From Mycolicibacterium sp. P9-22 (GTDB lineage Bacteria; Actinomycetota; Actinomycetes; Mycobacteriales; Mycobacteriaceae): DNA of 64,000 nucleotides. A program made the translations under genes and the position numbers. Shown here piece by piece: positions 31,349 through 40,626 of the stretch (positions within the stretch are counted from its first letter, which is position 1; the number at the start of each line of letters is the position of its first letter). The notes beneath the pieces are model-generated. The model was not told the DNA's origin. It did not search any database and worked only from the letters and a program-made list of their open reading frames with translations. The stretch spans positions 1-64,000 of the forward strand of contig NZ_NPKP01000011.1 of NCBI RefSeq assembly GCF_008329585.1, given 5' to 3'.

Positions 31349-31445
31349 ACGCCCCGGGAATCAAATGGCGTCCGAACTTGTCGGTTCCCGTGAGTGACCA
31401 CACCATCGGAAGGCATCGGTGACCGAACACCTTAGAGTCGACGTC

Positions 31446-32684
31446 ATGCAGTCCTGGCCGGCGCCGACCATCCCCACGTTGCCCGGTGCGGGTGTGCCGC
31501 TGCGGCTCTTCGACACCGCCGACGGCCAGGTACGGCCGGTATCCCCGGGGCAGACCGCCACCATGTACGTCTGCGGGATCACTCCCTATGACGCGACCCA
31601 CCTCGGCCATGCGGCGACATACCTCACCTTCGACCTGATCAACCGCGTGTGGCGGGACGCGGGTCACGATGTGCACTACGTGCAGAACATCACCGATGTC
31701 GACGATCCGCTGTTCGAACGGGCCGCGCGCGACGGTATCGGCTGGCGTGAGCTCGGCGACCGCGAGACCCAACTGTTCCGCGAGGACATGGCGGCGCTGC
31801 GGGTGCTGCCCCCGCGCGACTACGTGGCCGCCACCGACGCCATCGCCGAGGTGATCGCCCTGGTGGAGAAGATGCTGGCTTCCGGGGCTGCCTATGTCGT
31901 CGACGATGCGCAATACCCCGACATCTATTTCCGTGCCGACGCCACCGCACAGTTCGGCTACGAATCGGGCTATGACCACGAGACCATGTCCCGGTTGTTC
32001 GCCGAACGGGGCGGCGATCCGGAGCGGGCGGGCAAGGCCGATCCACTGGACGCCCTGCTGTGGCGCGCCGAGCGTCCCGGTGAGCCCAGCTGGCCCTCAC
32101 CCTTCGGTGACGGACGGCCGGGATGGCATGTGGAATGCGCCGCGATCGCCCTGGACCGCATCGGCTCGGGCCTCGACATCCAGGGCGGCGGCTCGGACCT
32201 GATCTTCCCGCACCACGAGTTCTCCGCGGCGCACGCCGAATCCGTCACCGGCGAGCGCAGGTTCGCCCGGCATTACGTGCACGCCGGCATGATCGGCTGG
32301 GACGGCCACAAGATGAGCAAGAGCCGCGGAAACCTGGTGCTGGTATCCCGGTTGCGTGCCGACGGTGTCGATCCCGGCGCGGTCCGACTCGGCCTGTTCG
32401 CCGGGCACTACCGGCAAGACCGGTTCTGGAGCCCGGCCGTCCTCGACGAGGCCAATGCCCGCCTGCAGCATTGGCGTACCGCGGTGGCGCTGCCGGCGGG
32501 ACCGGATGCCACCGATGTGCTGGGCCGGGTGCGCCGGTACCTGGCCGACGACCTGGATACACCGAAAGCGCTTGCTGCTCTTGATGGTTGGTGTACCGAT
32601 GCACTCACCTACGGTGGTTCCGACGCGGCAGCGCCCCAGCTGGTGGCGACGGCCGTCGACGCGCTGCTGGGCGTTGTGCTGTAG
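31446..32684 (+). CDS. mshC: Mycothiol ligase MshC
   Basis: 412 residues. ATP-dependent ligase that joins cysteine to glucosaminyl-inositol in mycothiol synthesis. It derives from cysteinyl-tRNA synthetase but lacks the anticodon-binding domain. The HIGH-type motif is ATHLGHAATY and the KMSKS motif is HKMSKSRGN. Zinc and Cys-binding residues are in MYVCGITPYD and WHVECAAIAL. ATG 31446 (MQSWPAP) matches known MshC starts; the frame continues upstream to 31419 without need. Mycothiol is restricted to actinobacteria. Confidence 0.96.
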   Translation: MQSWPAPTIPTLPGAGVPLRLFDTADGQVRPVSPGQTATMYVCGITPYDATHLGHAATYLTFDLINRVWRDAGHDVHYVQNITDVDDPLFERAARDGIGWRELGDRETQLFREDMAALRVLPPRDYVAATDAIAEVIALVEKMLASGAAYVVDDAQYPDIYFRADATAQFGYESGYDHETMSRLFAERGGDPERAGKADPLDALLWRAERPGEPSWPSPFGDGRPGWHVECAAIALDRIGSGLDIQGGGSDLIFPHHEFSAAHAESVTGERRFARHYVHAGMIGWDGHKMSKSRGNLVLVSRLRADGVDPGAVRLGLFAGHYRQDRFWSPAVLDEANARLQHWRTAVALPAGPDATDVLGRVRRYLADDLDTPKALAALDGWCTDALTYGGSDAAAPQLVATAVDALLGVVL

Positions 32685-32744
32685 CGAGCTCCATGACCTG
32701 ACAGGTAATCGACGGGCCGTCCGATCGACGCAAGAATCGACACC

Positions 32745-33095
32745 ATGGACAACCGGATACCTGCATATGCCATCGCGGTGCTGCGTGACGTCGAATTCGG
32801 CGACGACATCATCCGCTACATGCGTGAAATCGACGCCACCCTGGCGCCGTTCGGCGGTGAGTTCATCGTCCACGGCGGGCATACCGAGGTGCTGGAAGGG
32901 CAGTGGGACGGCGCTCTGGTCGTGATCCGATTCCCCGACCGTGATGCGGCACAGCGGTGGTACGCCGGCGCCGACTATCAACGGATCCTGCCGCTACGGC
33001 TGGACAACTCGGCCTCGACCACGTTCATCGTCGACGGCGTCGAACCGGGACACACCGGTGCGGCGAAAGTCGAAGAGTTGCTGGCGGCCGGCTGA
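32745..33095 (+). CDS. DUF1330-family protein
   Basis: 116 residues. A ferredoxin-like dimeric alpha/beta barrel of the DUF1330 family, recognised from YAIAVLRDVEFGDDIIRYMR, FGGEFIVHGGHTEVLEGQWD and VVIRFPDRDAAQRWYAGADY. Function unknown. It lies 60 nt after mshC and 44 nt before the SDR gene on the same strand. Confidence 0.9.
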   Translation: MDNRIPAYAIAVLRDVEFGDDIIRYMREIDATLAPFGGEFIVHGGHTEVLEGQWDGALVVIRFPDRDAAQRWYAGADYQRILPLRLDNSASTTFIVDGVEPGHTGAAKVEELLAAG

Positions 33096-33139
33096 GGCCG
33101 TATCGGCCGCCGACCTGACCGGTGGAGTACCTTGCGGCC

Positions 33140-34018
33140 ATGGGTTCTGTGCATGGGAAAGTCGTGTTCATCACCGGCGGCGCGCGCGGTGTCGGAGCGG
33201 AGGTGGCACGCCGGTTGCGCGGCAAGGGCGCCAAGCTGGTGCTCACCGACCTCGACCCGGCGCCGCTGGCCGAACTGGCCGACGAACTGGGCGGCGAGGA
33301 ACACGTGCTGACCGCGCTTGCCGATGTGCGGGATCTGGCGGCCATGCAGCGCGCCGCCGACGCGGCCGTCGCCCGGTTCGGTGGTATCGACGTCGTGGTG
33401 GCCAACGCCGGCATCGCCAGCTTCGGTTCGGTGCTGCAGGTGGATCCCGAGGCGTTCCGCCGGGTCATCGACATCAACGTCGTCGGGGTCTTCAACACGG
33501 TGCGCGCCACTCTGCCCTCGGTCATCGAGCGGCGCGGCTACGTGCTGGTGGTGTCCTCGCTGGCGGCGTTCACCTCGGCACCCGGGCTGGCGGCCTATCA
33601 CGCCTCCAAGGCCGGTGCGGAGTACTTCGCCAACACCCTGCGCCTGGAGGTCGCCCACCGTGGCGTCGACGTCGGATCCGCGCACATGAGCTGGATCGAC
33701 ACCCCGCTGGTGCAGGACGCCAAGGCCGATCTGTCCACCTTCCGCGAGATGCTGACCCGGATGCCCGGACCGCTGAAGAAGACGACGACGGTCACCGAGT
33801 GCGGCGCGGCGTTCGTCAAGGGCATCGAGGGCCGCAAGAAGCGGATCTACTGCCCGCGCTGGGTGGGCGCCTTCCGCTGGATCCGGCCGCTGGTGTCGAC
33901 ACCGGTCGGCGAGCGCGATATCCGCAAGTTCGCCCCCGAACTGCTGCCGAAGCTCGACGCCGAGGTCGCGACCCTCGGTCGCTCGACCAGTGCCCGCATC
34001 GAGGCGCTGGAAAAGTAA
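33140..34018 (+). CDS. Short-chain dehydrogenase/reductase (Rv2129c-like)
   Basis: 292 residues from ATG 33140 (MGSVHGKVVFITGG). NAD(P)-dependent oxidoreductase with the classic SDR set: TGGARGVGAEVA for the cofactor, NAGIASFG, a catalytic Ser in VVSSLAAF, and YHASKAG. The C-terminal 70 residues are longer than in the smallest SDRs (RKKRIYCPRWVGAFRWIRPL), as in the mycobacterial Rv2129c type. Substrate unknown. It follows mshC and the DUF1330 gene and is convergent with the PAC2 gene (4-nt gap). Confidence 0.94.
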   Translation: MGSVHGKVVFITGGARGVGAEVARRLRGKGAKLVLTDLDPAPLAELADELGGEEHVLTALADVRDLAAMQRAADAAVARFGGIDVVVANAGIASFGSVLQVDPEAFRRVIDINVVGVFNTVRATLPSVIERRGYVLVVSSLAAFTSAPGLAAYHASKAGAEYFANTLRLEVAHRGVDVGSAHMSWIDTPLVQDAKADLSTFREMLTRMPGPLKKTTTVTECGAAFVKGIEGRKKRIYCPRWVGAFRWIRPLVSTPVGERDIRKFAPELLPKLDAEVATLGRSTSARIEALEK

Positions 34019-34022
34019 GGGG

Positions 34023-34892
34023 TCAGCGGCCCCGGCGGCGCAGGTAGCGCTCGAATTCGGCGGCCAGTGCGTCCCCGTCGATCTTGGCGACCGCCTCGTT
34101 CATGTCCACCTCGGCGTCGCCGCGTTCCTCGAGGGTCTGCACGTACTCGGCGATCTCCTCGTCCTCGGCGGTCATCTCGGTGACCGCCTCTTCCCATTCC
34201 TCGGCCGCGGTCGGCAGGTCGGCCAGCGGTACCTCGATATCGAGGACGTCCTCGACACGGCGCAGCAGGGCCACGGTGGCCTTCGGGTTGGGCGGCTGCG
34301 ACACGTAGTGCGGGACGGCCGCCCAGAAGGTCACCGCCGGGATACCGGCCTGCACGCAGGCGTCCTGGAACACCCCGGCGATACCGGTCGGGCCCTCGTA
34401 CCTGGTCTCCTCCAGGCCGAAGAACTTCGCCGAATCCGACGAGTACGCGGCACCGGACACCGGCACGGGGCGGGTGTGCGGCGTGTCGGCGAGCAGCGCG
34501 CCCAGGATGACGACGGTGTCGACGTTGAGTTTCTCGGCGATGGCCAGCAGCTCGGCGCAGAAGGTGCGCCACCGCATGTTGGGTTCGACACCGTGCATCA
34601 GCACGATGTCGCGGTCGCTGCCGGGCGGGCGACAGTGTGAGATGCGCATGGACGGCCAGACCAGTTCGCGCGTGACCCCGTCGATCTGCCGGATCACCGG
34701 ACGATTCACCTGGTAGTCGTAGTAACTCTCGTCATCGATCTCGACGATGGTTTCGGCCTCCCAGATGGAGTCCAGGTGTTCCAGCGCTCCGCTGGCCGCG
34801 TCGCCGGCGTCGTTCCAGCCCTCGAAGGCGGCCACGACCACTGTGTTCTGCAGGTCCGGCAGGCCGGGCATGCTCGCATCCGACGGTGTCAC
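34023..34892 (-). CDS. PAC2-family protein (Rv2125-like)
   Basis: 289 residues. Related to eukaryotic proteasome-assembly-chaperone 2 and archaeal PAC2 proteins. It is recognised from VVVAAFEGWNDAGDAASGAL, VLGA-type strand VDTVVILGALLADTPHTRP and FWAAVPHYVSQPPNPKAT. It is soluble, with a highly acidic C-terminal helix region. Mycobacteria have a proteasome, but a chaperone role for this protein is not established. Start ATG 34892; an in-frame ATG at 34871 is an alternative. Confidence 0.93.
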   Translation of the reverse strand: MTPSDASMPGLPDLQNTVVVAAFEGWNDAGDAASGALEHLDSIWEAETIVEIDDESYYDYQVNRPVIRQIDGVTRELVWPSMRISHCRPPGSDRDIVLMHGVEPNMRWRTFCAELLAIAEKLNVDTVVILGALLADTPHTRPVPVSGAAYSSDSAKFFGLEETRYEGPTGIAGVFQDACVQAGIPAVTFWAAVPHYVSQPPNPKATVALLRRVEDVLDIEVPLADLPTAAEEWEEAVTEMTAEDEEIAEYVQTLEERGDAEVDMNEAVAKIDGDALAAEFERYLRRRGR

Positions 34893-35109
34893 ACTGCCAG
34901 CGTAAGCCCTGTATCGCGGTGATGAGCCGCAGCGGGCCGTGCGGCGATTTGCGCCCGGCCCCCCGGTGCCGGGACGGCCACCTCATCGACATGAAATAGG
35001 CTCGGCGGCAAGATGGTTGATGCTGGCGAGCACGGCATTGCCGGCAGAACGATCCCTGCCACCAGATGGCGTCCGAAATCCTGTTGGAAGACGACGTAGA
35101 CTTTTTACC

Positions 35110-35206
35110 GTCGAGAGGCGTTGCAACGGTGACGTGGGGGGCCTGGGTCTCCCTCGGTATCCGCCACGCTCGGCAGAGTTAAGGACGCCTTCCGCTACGG
35201 AAGGAG
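35110..35206 (+). promoter_or_regulatory. Candidate S-adenosylhomocysteine riboswitch upstream of metH
   Basis: Within the 320-nt gap before metH, the leader reads GAGAGGCGTTGCAACGG at 35113-35129, CCACGCTCGGC at 35164-35174 and TTAAGGACGCCT at 35179-35190. These resemble the conserved blocks of the SAH riboswitch (GAGGAGCGcUGCaAC, CCAGGCUCGg, AACGGCGCUC), with covarying pairing AGGCGT (35116-35121) to ACGCCT (35185-35190). A second hairpin, CTTCCG (35189-35194) with CGGAAG (35198-35203), shares two bases with that stem and overlaps the AAGGAG ribosome-binding site (35201-35206). This fits an ON switch acting on translation. The part of the gap upstream of 35100 shows nothing I can name. Confidence 0.6.
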
Positions 35207-35212
35207 TGCCCT

Positions 35213-38200
35213 GTGAACGCCGAGAAGTCGGATGTCTCTGCGCCGGACACCTTTGTGCCGAACATCCGCCCCGACCGCACCGACGAGCTGACGGCAGCGC
35301 TGCGCCGGCGGATCATGGTGATCGACGGCGCCATGGGCACCGCCATTCAGCGGGACCGCCCGGACGAAGAGGGCTACCGCGGCGAGCGGTTCATCGAGTG
35401 GCCGACCGCGCTGCAGGGCAACAACGACCTGCTCAACCTGACCCAGCCACAGATCATCGAGGGGATCCACCGCGAGTATCTGGAGGCCGGTGCCGACATC
35501 CTGGAGACCAACACGTTCAATGCGAACGCGGTCTCGCTGTCGGACTACGACATGGCGGAACTGGGCTACGAGCTGAACTACGCGGGAGCCGCGCTGGCAC
35601 GGGCGGCCTGCGACGAGTTCAGCACCCCGGAGAAGCCCCGCTACGTCGCCGGCGCGCTGGGGCCCACCACCCGAACCGCATCGATCTCACCGGATGTCAA
35701 CGATCCCGGCGCCCGCAACGTCTCCTACGACCAGCTGGTCGCGGCCTACCTCGAAGCGCTCAACGGCCTGGTCGACGGTGGCTCCGACCTGATCATCATC
35801 GAGACGATTTTCGATTCGCTGAACGCCAAGGCTGCGGTGTTCGCCGTCGAGACACTGTTCGAGGACCGTGGCCGCCGCTGGCCGGTGATCATCTCGGGCA
35901 CCATCACCGACGCCTCCGGGCGGACGTTGTCCGGCCAGGTCACCGAGGCGTTCTGGAACGCGATCCGGCACGCGAAACCGCTCGCGGTCGGCCTCAACTG
36001 CGCCCTGGGCGCGCCGGAGATGAGGCCCTATATCGCCGAGATGGCGCGGATCGCGGACACCTTCGTCTCCTGCTACCCGAACGCCGGGCTGCCCAACGCC
36101 TTCGGTGAGTACGACGAGTCCCCACAGGCGCAAGCGAGCTATCTCGCCGAGTTCGCCGAGGCCGGCTTGGTGAACCTGGTCGGCGGGTGCTGCGGGACGG
36201 CGCCGCCGCACATCGCCGAGATCGCCAAGGTGGTCGAGGGCACGCCGCCGCGCGAGCTGCCCGACATCCCGGTGGCCACCCGGCTCGCGGGCCTGGAGCC
36301 GCTCAACATCACCGATGGGTCGCTGTTCGTGAACATCGGTGAGCGCACCAACATCACCGGCTCGGCCCGGTTCCGCAACCTGATCAAGGCCGAGGACTAC
36401 GACACCGCCCTGTCGGTCGCCCTGCAGCAGGTCGAGGTCGGTGCGCAGATCATCGACATCAACATGGACGAGGGCATGATCGACGGCGTCGCCGCGATGG
36501 ACCGGTTCACCAAGCTGATCGCGTCCGAGCCGGACATCAGCCGCGTCCCGGTGATGATCGACTCCTCCAAGTGGGAGGTCATCGAGGCAGGCCTGAAGAA
36601 CGTGCAGGGCAAGCCGATCGTCAACTCCATCTCCATGAAGGAAGGCGAGGAGAAGTTCATCCGCGAGGCGCGGCTGTGCCGCAAGTACGGCGCCGCCGTC
36701 GTCGTGATGGCCTTCGACGAGCAGGGGCAGGCCGACAACCTGGAACGCCGCAAGGAGATCTGCGGACGCGCCTACCGGATCCTGACCGAACAGGTCGGCT
36801 TCCCGGCCGAGGACATCATCTTCGACCCGAACTGCTTCGCGCTGGCGACCGGTATCGAGGAGCATGCGACGTACGGGATCGACTTCATCGAGGCCTGCGC
36901 CTGGATCAAGGAGAACCTGCCCGGGGTGCACATCTCCGGGGGCATCTCGAACGTCTCGTTCTCGTTCCGGGGCAACAACCCGGTCCGCGAGGCGATCCAC
37001 GCGGTGTTCCTGTTCCACGCCATCAAGGCCGGCCTGGACATGGGCATCGTCAACGCGGGTGCGCTGGTGCCGTACGACTCGATCGACCCCGAGCTGCGGG
37101 ACCGGATCGAGGACGTGGTGCTGAACCGTCGCGCCGACGCGGCCGAACGGCTGCTGGAGATCGCCGAACGGTTCAACAGCAAGGACAAGCCCGCGGACCC
37201 GGCGGCAGCCGAGTGGCGCAGCCTCCCGGTCCGCGAGCGGATCACCCACGCGCTGGTCAAGGGCATCGACGCCGACGTCGAAACCGACACCGAGGAACTG
37301 CGCGCCGAGATCGCCGCCGCCGGCGGGCGGCCGATCGAGGTCATCGAGGGCCCGCTGATGGACGGCATGAATGTCGTCGGCGACCTCTTCGGCGCGGGCA
37401 AGATGTTCCTGCCCCAGGTCGTGAAGTCGGCCCGGGTGATGAAGAAGGCCGTCGCTTACCTGCTGCCCTATATCGAGGCGGAGAAGGCGGAGCCGTTGCC
37501 GGGGGAGGCGACGAAGAAGGACACCAACGGCACGATCATCATGGCGACGGTCAAGGGCGACGTCCATGACATCGGCAAGAACATCGTCGGTGTTGTGCTG
37601 CAGTGCAACAACTTCGAGGTGATCGACCTCGGGGTGATGGTGCCCGCCCAGAAGATCTTGGACGCGGCCAAGGAGCACGACGCCGACATCATCGGGCTGT
37701 CCGGCCTGATCACGCCGTCGCTGGACGAGATGGTCAACTTCGCCGTCGAGATGGAGCGTCAGGGCTTGGAGATCCCGCTGCTGATCGGTGGGGCGACCAC
37801 CTCGCGCGCGCACACGGCGGTGAAGGTGTCACCGCGCCGTAACGGTCCGGTGGTGTGGGTCAAGGACGCGTCCCGTTCGGTGCCGGTCGCCGCGGCGCTG
37901 CTCGACGACAAGCAGCGCCCGGCGCTGCTGGAGGCCACCGAGAAGGACTACGCGTCACTGCGCGAACGGCACTCGCAGAAGAGCGAGCGGCCGATGCTGA
38001 CCCTGGAGAAGGCACGGGCGAACCGCACCCCGATCGAGTGGGACGGCTACACGCCGCCGGTGCCCGCCCAGGGCCTCGGCGTGCGCGAATTCCTGGACTA
38101 CGACCTCGCCGAGCTGCGCGACTACATCGACTGGCAGCCGTTCTTCAACGCCTGGGAGATGAAGGGCCGCTTCCCGGACATCCTCAATAACCCGGTCTCG

Positions 38201-38983
38201 GGCGAGACGGCCCGCAAGCTGTACGACGACGCACAGGAGATGCTCGACACCCTGATCAAGGAGAAGTGGCTGACCGCCAACGGGGTGATCGGCTTCTTCC
38301 CCGCGAACGCGGTCGGCGACGACGTCGAGGTCTACACCGACGAAACCCGCACCGAGGTGCTGACCACGTTGCGCAACCTGCGTCAGCAGGGTGAGCACCG
38401 GGACGGCATCCCGAACCGCAGCCTCGGTGACTTCATCGCGCCCAAGGAGACTGGGCTCGCCGACTACGTCGGGGCCTTCGCCGTCACCACCGGGCTCGGC
38501 AGCGCTGACAAGATCGTCGCGTTCAAGGCGGCCAATGACGACTACAGCGCGATCCTGCTGGAATCGCTCGCCGACCGGCTGGCCGAGGCGTTCGCCGAAC
38601 GGATGCACCAGCGGGTCCGCAAGGAGTTCTGGGGATACCAACCCGACGAGCAACTCGACAACGAGGCGCTGATCGGCGAGAAGTACCGCGGCATCCGGCC
38701 CGCCCCCGGCTACCCGGCCTGCCCGGAGCACACCGAGAAGGCGACGCTCTGGGAGCTGATGGACGTCAAGGAGCGCACCGGCATCGAGCTGACCGAGTCG
38801 ATGGCGATGTGGCCCGGTGCTGCGGTCAGCGGCTGGTACTTCTCCCACCCGCAGTCGCAGTACTTCGTGGTCGGCCGGATGGCCCAGGACCAGGTCGCCG
38901 ACTACGCGAAGCGCAAGGGGTGGACGCTGGCCGAGGCCGAGCGCTGGCTGGGTCCCAACCTCGGCTACAACCCGGAGGACTGA
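35213..38983 (+). CDS. metH: Cobalamin-dependent methionine synthase MetH
   Basis: 1256 residues, full length. It transfers the methyl group of methyltetrahydrofolate to homocysteine via methylcobalamin. The homocysteine domain (1-340) has zinc ligands in LNCALGAPEM and GGCCGTAPPH. The folate domain (about 360-620) has INIGERTNITGS. The B12 domain (about 690-880) has KGDVHDIGKNIVGV with the axial His. The activation domain (about 920-1256) has RPAPGYPACPEH. GTG 35213 follows AAGGAG by 6 nt and lies directly behind the candidate SAH riboswitch, which would raise synthesis when the inhibitory product S-adenosylhomocysteine builds up. Confidence 0.97.
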   Translation: MNAEKSDVSAPDTFVPNIRPDRTDELTAALRRRIMVIDGAMGTAIQRDRPDEEGYRGERFIEWPTALQGNNDLLNLTQPQIIEGIHREYLEAGADILETNTFNANAVSLSDYDMAELGYELNYAGAALARAACDEFSTPEKPRYVAGALGPTTRTASISPDVNDPGARNVSYDQLVAAYLEALNGLVDGGSDLIIIETIFDSLNAKAAVFAVETLFEDRGRRWPVIISGTITDASGRTLSGQVTEAFWNAIRHAKPLAVGLNCALGAPEMRPYIAEMARIADTFVSCYPNAGLPNAFGEYDESPQAQASYLAEFAEAGLVNLVGGCCGTAPPHIAEIAKVVEGTPPRELPDIPVATRLAGLEPLNITDGSLFVNIGERTNITGSARFRNLIKAEDYDTALSVALQQVEVGAQIIDINMDEGMIDGVAAMDRFTKLIASEPDISRVPVMIDSSKWEVIEAGLKNVQGKPIVNSISMKEGEEKFIREARLCRKYGAAVVVMAFDEQGQADNLERRKEICGRAYRILTEQVGFPAEDIIFDPNCFALATGIEEHATYGIDFIEACAWIKENLPGVHISGGISNVSFSFRGNNPVREAIHAVFLFHAIKAGLDMGIVNAGALVPYDSIDPELRDRIEDVVLNRRADAAERLLEIAERFNSKDKPADPAAAEWRSLPVRERITHALVKGIDADVETDTEELRAEIAAAGGRPIEVIEGPLMDGMNVVGDLFGAGKMFLPQVVKSARVMKKAVAYLLPYIEAEKAEPLPGEATKKDTNGTIIMATVKGDVHDIGKNIVGVVLQCNNFEVIDLGVMVPAQKILDAAKEHDADIIGLSGLITPSLDEMVNFAVEMERQGLEIPLLIGGATTSRAHTAVKVSPRRNGPVVWVKDASRSVPVAAALLDDKQRPALLEATEKDYASLRERHSQKSERPMLTLEKARANRTPIEWDGYTPPVPAQGLGVREFLDYDLAELRDYIDWQPFFNAWEMKGRFPDILNNPVSGETARKLYDDAQEMLDTLIKEKWLTANGVIGFFPANAVGDDVEVYTDETRTEVLTTLRNLRQQGEHRDGIPNRSLGDFIAPKETGLADYVGAFAVTTGLGSADKIVAFKAANDDYSAILLESLADRLAEAFAERMHQRVRKEFWGYQPDEQLDNEALIGEKYRGIRPAPGYPACPEHTEKATLWELMDVKERTGIELTESMAMWPGAAVSGWYFSHPQSQYFVVGRMAQDQVADYAKRKGWTLAEAERWLGPNLGYNPED

Positions 38984-38986
38984 GCC

Positions 38987-39784
38987 TCAGGCGAACTGTT
39001 CGGCATTGGCCGCCGCCCACTGTGTCATCGACAGCGCGGGTGAGCCGGTCAACCGCTCGACCAGATCGTTGGCCTGTTGGGGTTCGGAGTCGGCGTCGAA
39101 CAGGTCCAGGTACCAGTCCACGCCGTCGCCCATGACCGGCCGCAGCAGTGCGTCGGCCTCGGCGCGGTCGCACCGCTGCATCTGCACCGGGGTGCCGAGG
39201 CCGGTGCCGATCTGACGCGCGATCTCGGCACGCGTGATTGCTTCTGGTCCGGTCAGTTCGTACATCCGGCCCAGGTGCTCGTCCTGCGGATCGGCCAGCA
39301 GGTGCGCGGCCACCCGGGCGATATCGTCCATGGACACCGGTGACTGCACGGCGTCGGGCGCCAGGTCGCGCACCACGCCCGTCTTGATCTGCGGAGCCCA
39401 CATGGCGAAGTTCTCGCAGAACTCGCCGGGGCCGAGTTGGGTGCTGGCCACCGGGGTCGCGGCGATCCGGTCGGCATGTTCCTGCCAGTGCGCGCCACCG
39501 GACAGCGCCACCACATAGCTCACCCTGGCCGCGGCGATCATCTCGCAGGTGATGCCGACGGTGCGGGGGAACGGCGCCAGGTAGATCTGGTCGACGTCGG
39601 CGAGCGCGGGCGACAACGTCTCGGGCCTACCCAGAAAACCTGTGACCACTTCCACAGCCGCGGGCAGCTTCGCCTTCGCCGGATCCGACGTCAGGGCACG
39701 GATATCCGAGACTCCCAGGTCGAGTAGCCGATCGACGACCCTGCGGCCGATATTTCCGGTGGCGCCCGTCACAAGAACCGTCAT
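38987..39784 (-). CDS. NAD(P)-binding NmrA/SDR-a type protein
   Basis: 265 residues from ATG 39784, which opens with the nucleotide-binding motif VLVTGATGNIGRRVVDRLLD. The rest follows the NmrA/atypical SDR pattern (DQIYLAPFPRTVGITCEMIA; ALSGGAHWQEH) with no Tyr-x3-Lys. These proteins act as redox sensors or quinone or ether reductases. Nothing in the context fixes the substrate. A long frame continues upstream to 40120, but it runs across the divergent HAD gene and is rejected. Stops of metH and this gene are 3 nt apart. Confidence 0.88.
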   Translation of the reverse strand: MTVLVTGATGNIGRRVVDRLLDLGVSDIRALTSDPAKAKLPAAVEVVTGFLGRPETLSPALADVDQIYLAPFPRTVGITCEMIAAARVSYVVALSGGAHWQEHADRIAATPVASTQLGPGEFCENFAMWAPQIKTGVVRDLAPDAVQSPVSMDDIARVAAHLLADPQDEHLGRMYELTGPEAITRAEIARQIGTGLGTPVQMQRCDRAEADALLRPVMGDGVDWYLDLFDADSEPQQANDLVERLTGSPALSMTQWAAANAEQFA

Positions 39785-39858
39785 GCCGACCACGCTAGCC
39801 GCCTCCGGTGACAGCCTCAGGTTTTCCGGCCCGTCACCATCGATGAGACAATCGCTGC

Positions 39859-40542
39859 ATGCGGGCGGTGCTGTGGGATATGGACGGCACTCTCGTGGAC
39901 TCCGAAAAGCTATGGGATATCGGCCTCCAGGAGCTCTACCGCAGGCACGGCCGGGAGCTGAGCGACGAGGTGCGCGCGACCACCATCGGTGGGTCCAGCG
40001 AGGTCGTGATGCAGATCGTGTACGCCGATCTGGGCCTGGACCCCGATCCGGGCGACATCGCGCGGACCGCCGACTGGCTACACGACTACGTCGGTGAGCT
40101 TTTCGAGACCGGCCTGCCATGGTGTGCCGGCGCGCACGAGATGCTCGACGAACTCGCCGTCGCCGGCGTGACCATGGCGCTGGTGACCAACACCCGCCGC
40201 GCGCTCACCGAGAAGGCGCTCAACAGCATCGGCCGCCACTACTTCACCGTGACCGTGTGCGGGGATGAGGTACCCGAGGGCAAGCCGTCCCCGGACCCGT
40301 ACCTGCGGGCCGCCGCGTTGCTGGGTCTGGAGCCGGAGCAGTGTCTCGCGATCGAGGATTCGGTGACCGGCACCACGGCCGCCGAAGCCGCCGGATGTGC
40401 AGTCCTGGTGATTCCCAACGAAATCGACGTTCCGGCGGGTCCGCGGCGTCGTCACGCGGAATCGCTGGCCGAACTCAGCGTGGCCCAGTTCCGGGCAGTG
40501 CACGCCGACCTGGGTACCGAACTCGGCGAACGCACCGCCTGA
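39859..40542 (+). CDS. HAD-superfamily hydrolase (subfamily IA phosphatase)
   Basis: 227 residues. The nucleophile motif LWDMDGTLVDSEKLW is at the N-terminus, motif II Thr is in LVTNTRR, and motifs III and IV are in GDEVPEGKPSPDPYLRA and CLAIEDSVTGTTAAEAAG. A four-helix cap lies between 18 and 90. The beta-phosphoglucomutase/phosphoglycolate-phosphatase-like architecture suggests a sugar-phosphate phosphatase; the ABC importer downstream is compatible with that. An 84-nt gap follows. Confidence 0.93.
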   Translation: MRAVLWDMDGTLVDSEKLWDIGLQELYRRHGRELSDEVRATTIGGSSEVVMQIVYADLGLDPDPGDIARTADWLHDYVGELFETGLPWCAGAHEMLDELAVAGVTMALVTNTRRALTEKALNSIGRHYFTVTVCGDEVPEGKPSPDPYLRAAALLGLEPEQCLAIEDSVTGTTAAEAAGCAVLVIPNEIDVPAGPRRRHAESLAELSVAQFRAVHADLGTELGERTA

Positions 40543-40607
40543 CCCGGCGGCCGCCCGCATCGAGTCACGATCGCGGTGAGTTTTTACCTTCCCGAGCACC
40601 GGCGCGC

Positions 40608-40624
40608 CTTTCTATTCTAGAAAG
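40608..40624. promoter_or_regulatory. Palindrome overlapping the ABC operon translation start region
   Basis: CTTTCTA-ttc-TAGAAAG is a perfect 7-bp dyad with a 3-nt centre, ending 2 nt before the GTG of the solute-binding protein gene. The right arm supplies the only purine-rich ribosome-binding sequence (GAAAG). It could be a repressor operator or an RNA hairpin that sequesters the ribosome-binding site. Confidence 0.35.
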
Positions 40625-40626
40625 TC

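Noticed and set aside
34893..35212. Cobalamin riboswitch upstream of metH
   Set aside because: The B12-box and the expected roughly 180-nt multi-arm fold are not visible. The conserved blocks fit the SAH type better.
35687..37813. Long minus-strand open frame opposite metH
   Set aside because: High-GC third-position bias produces long antisense frames. metH on the plus strand has complete domains and motifs.
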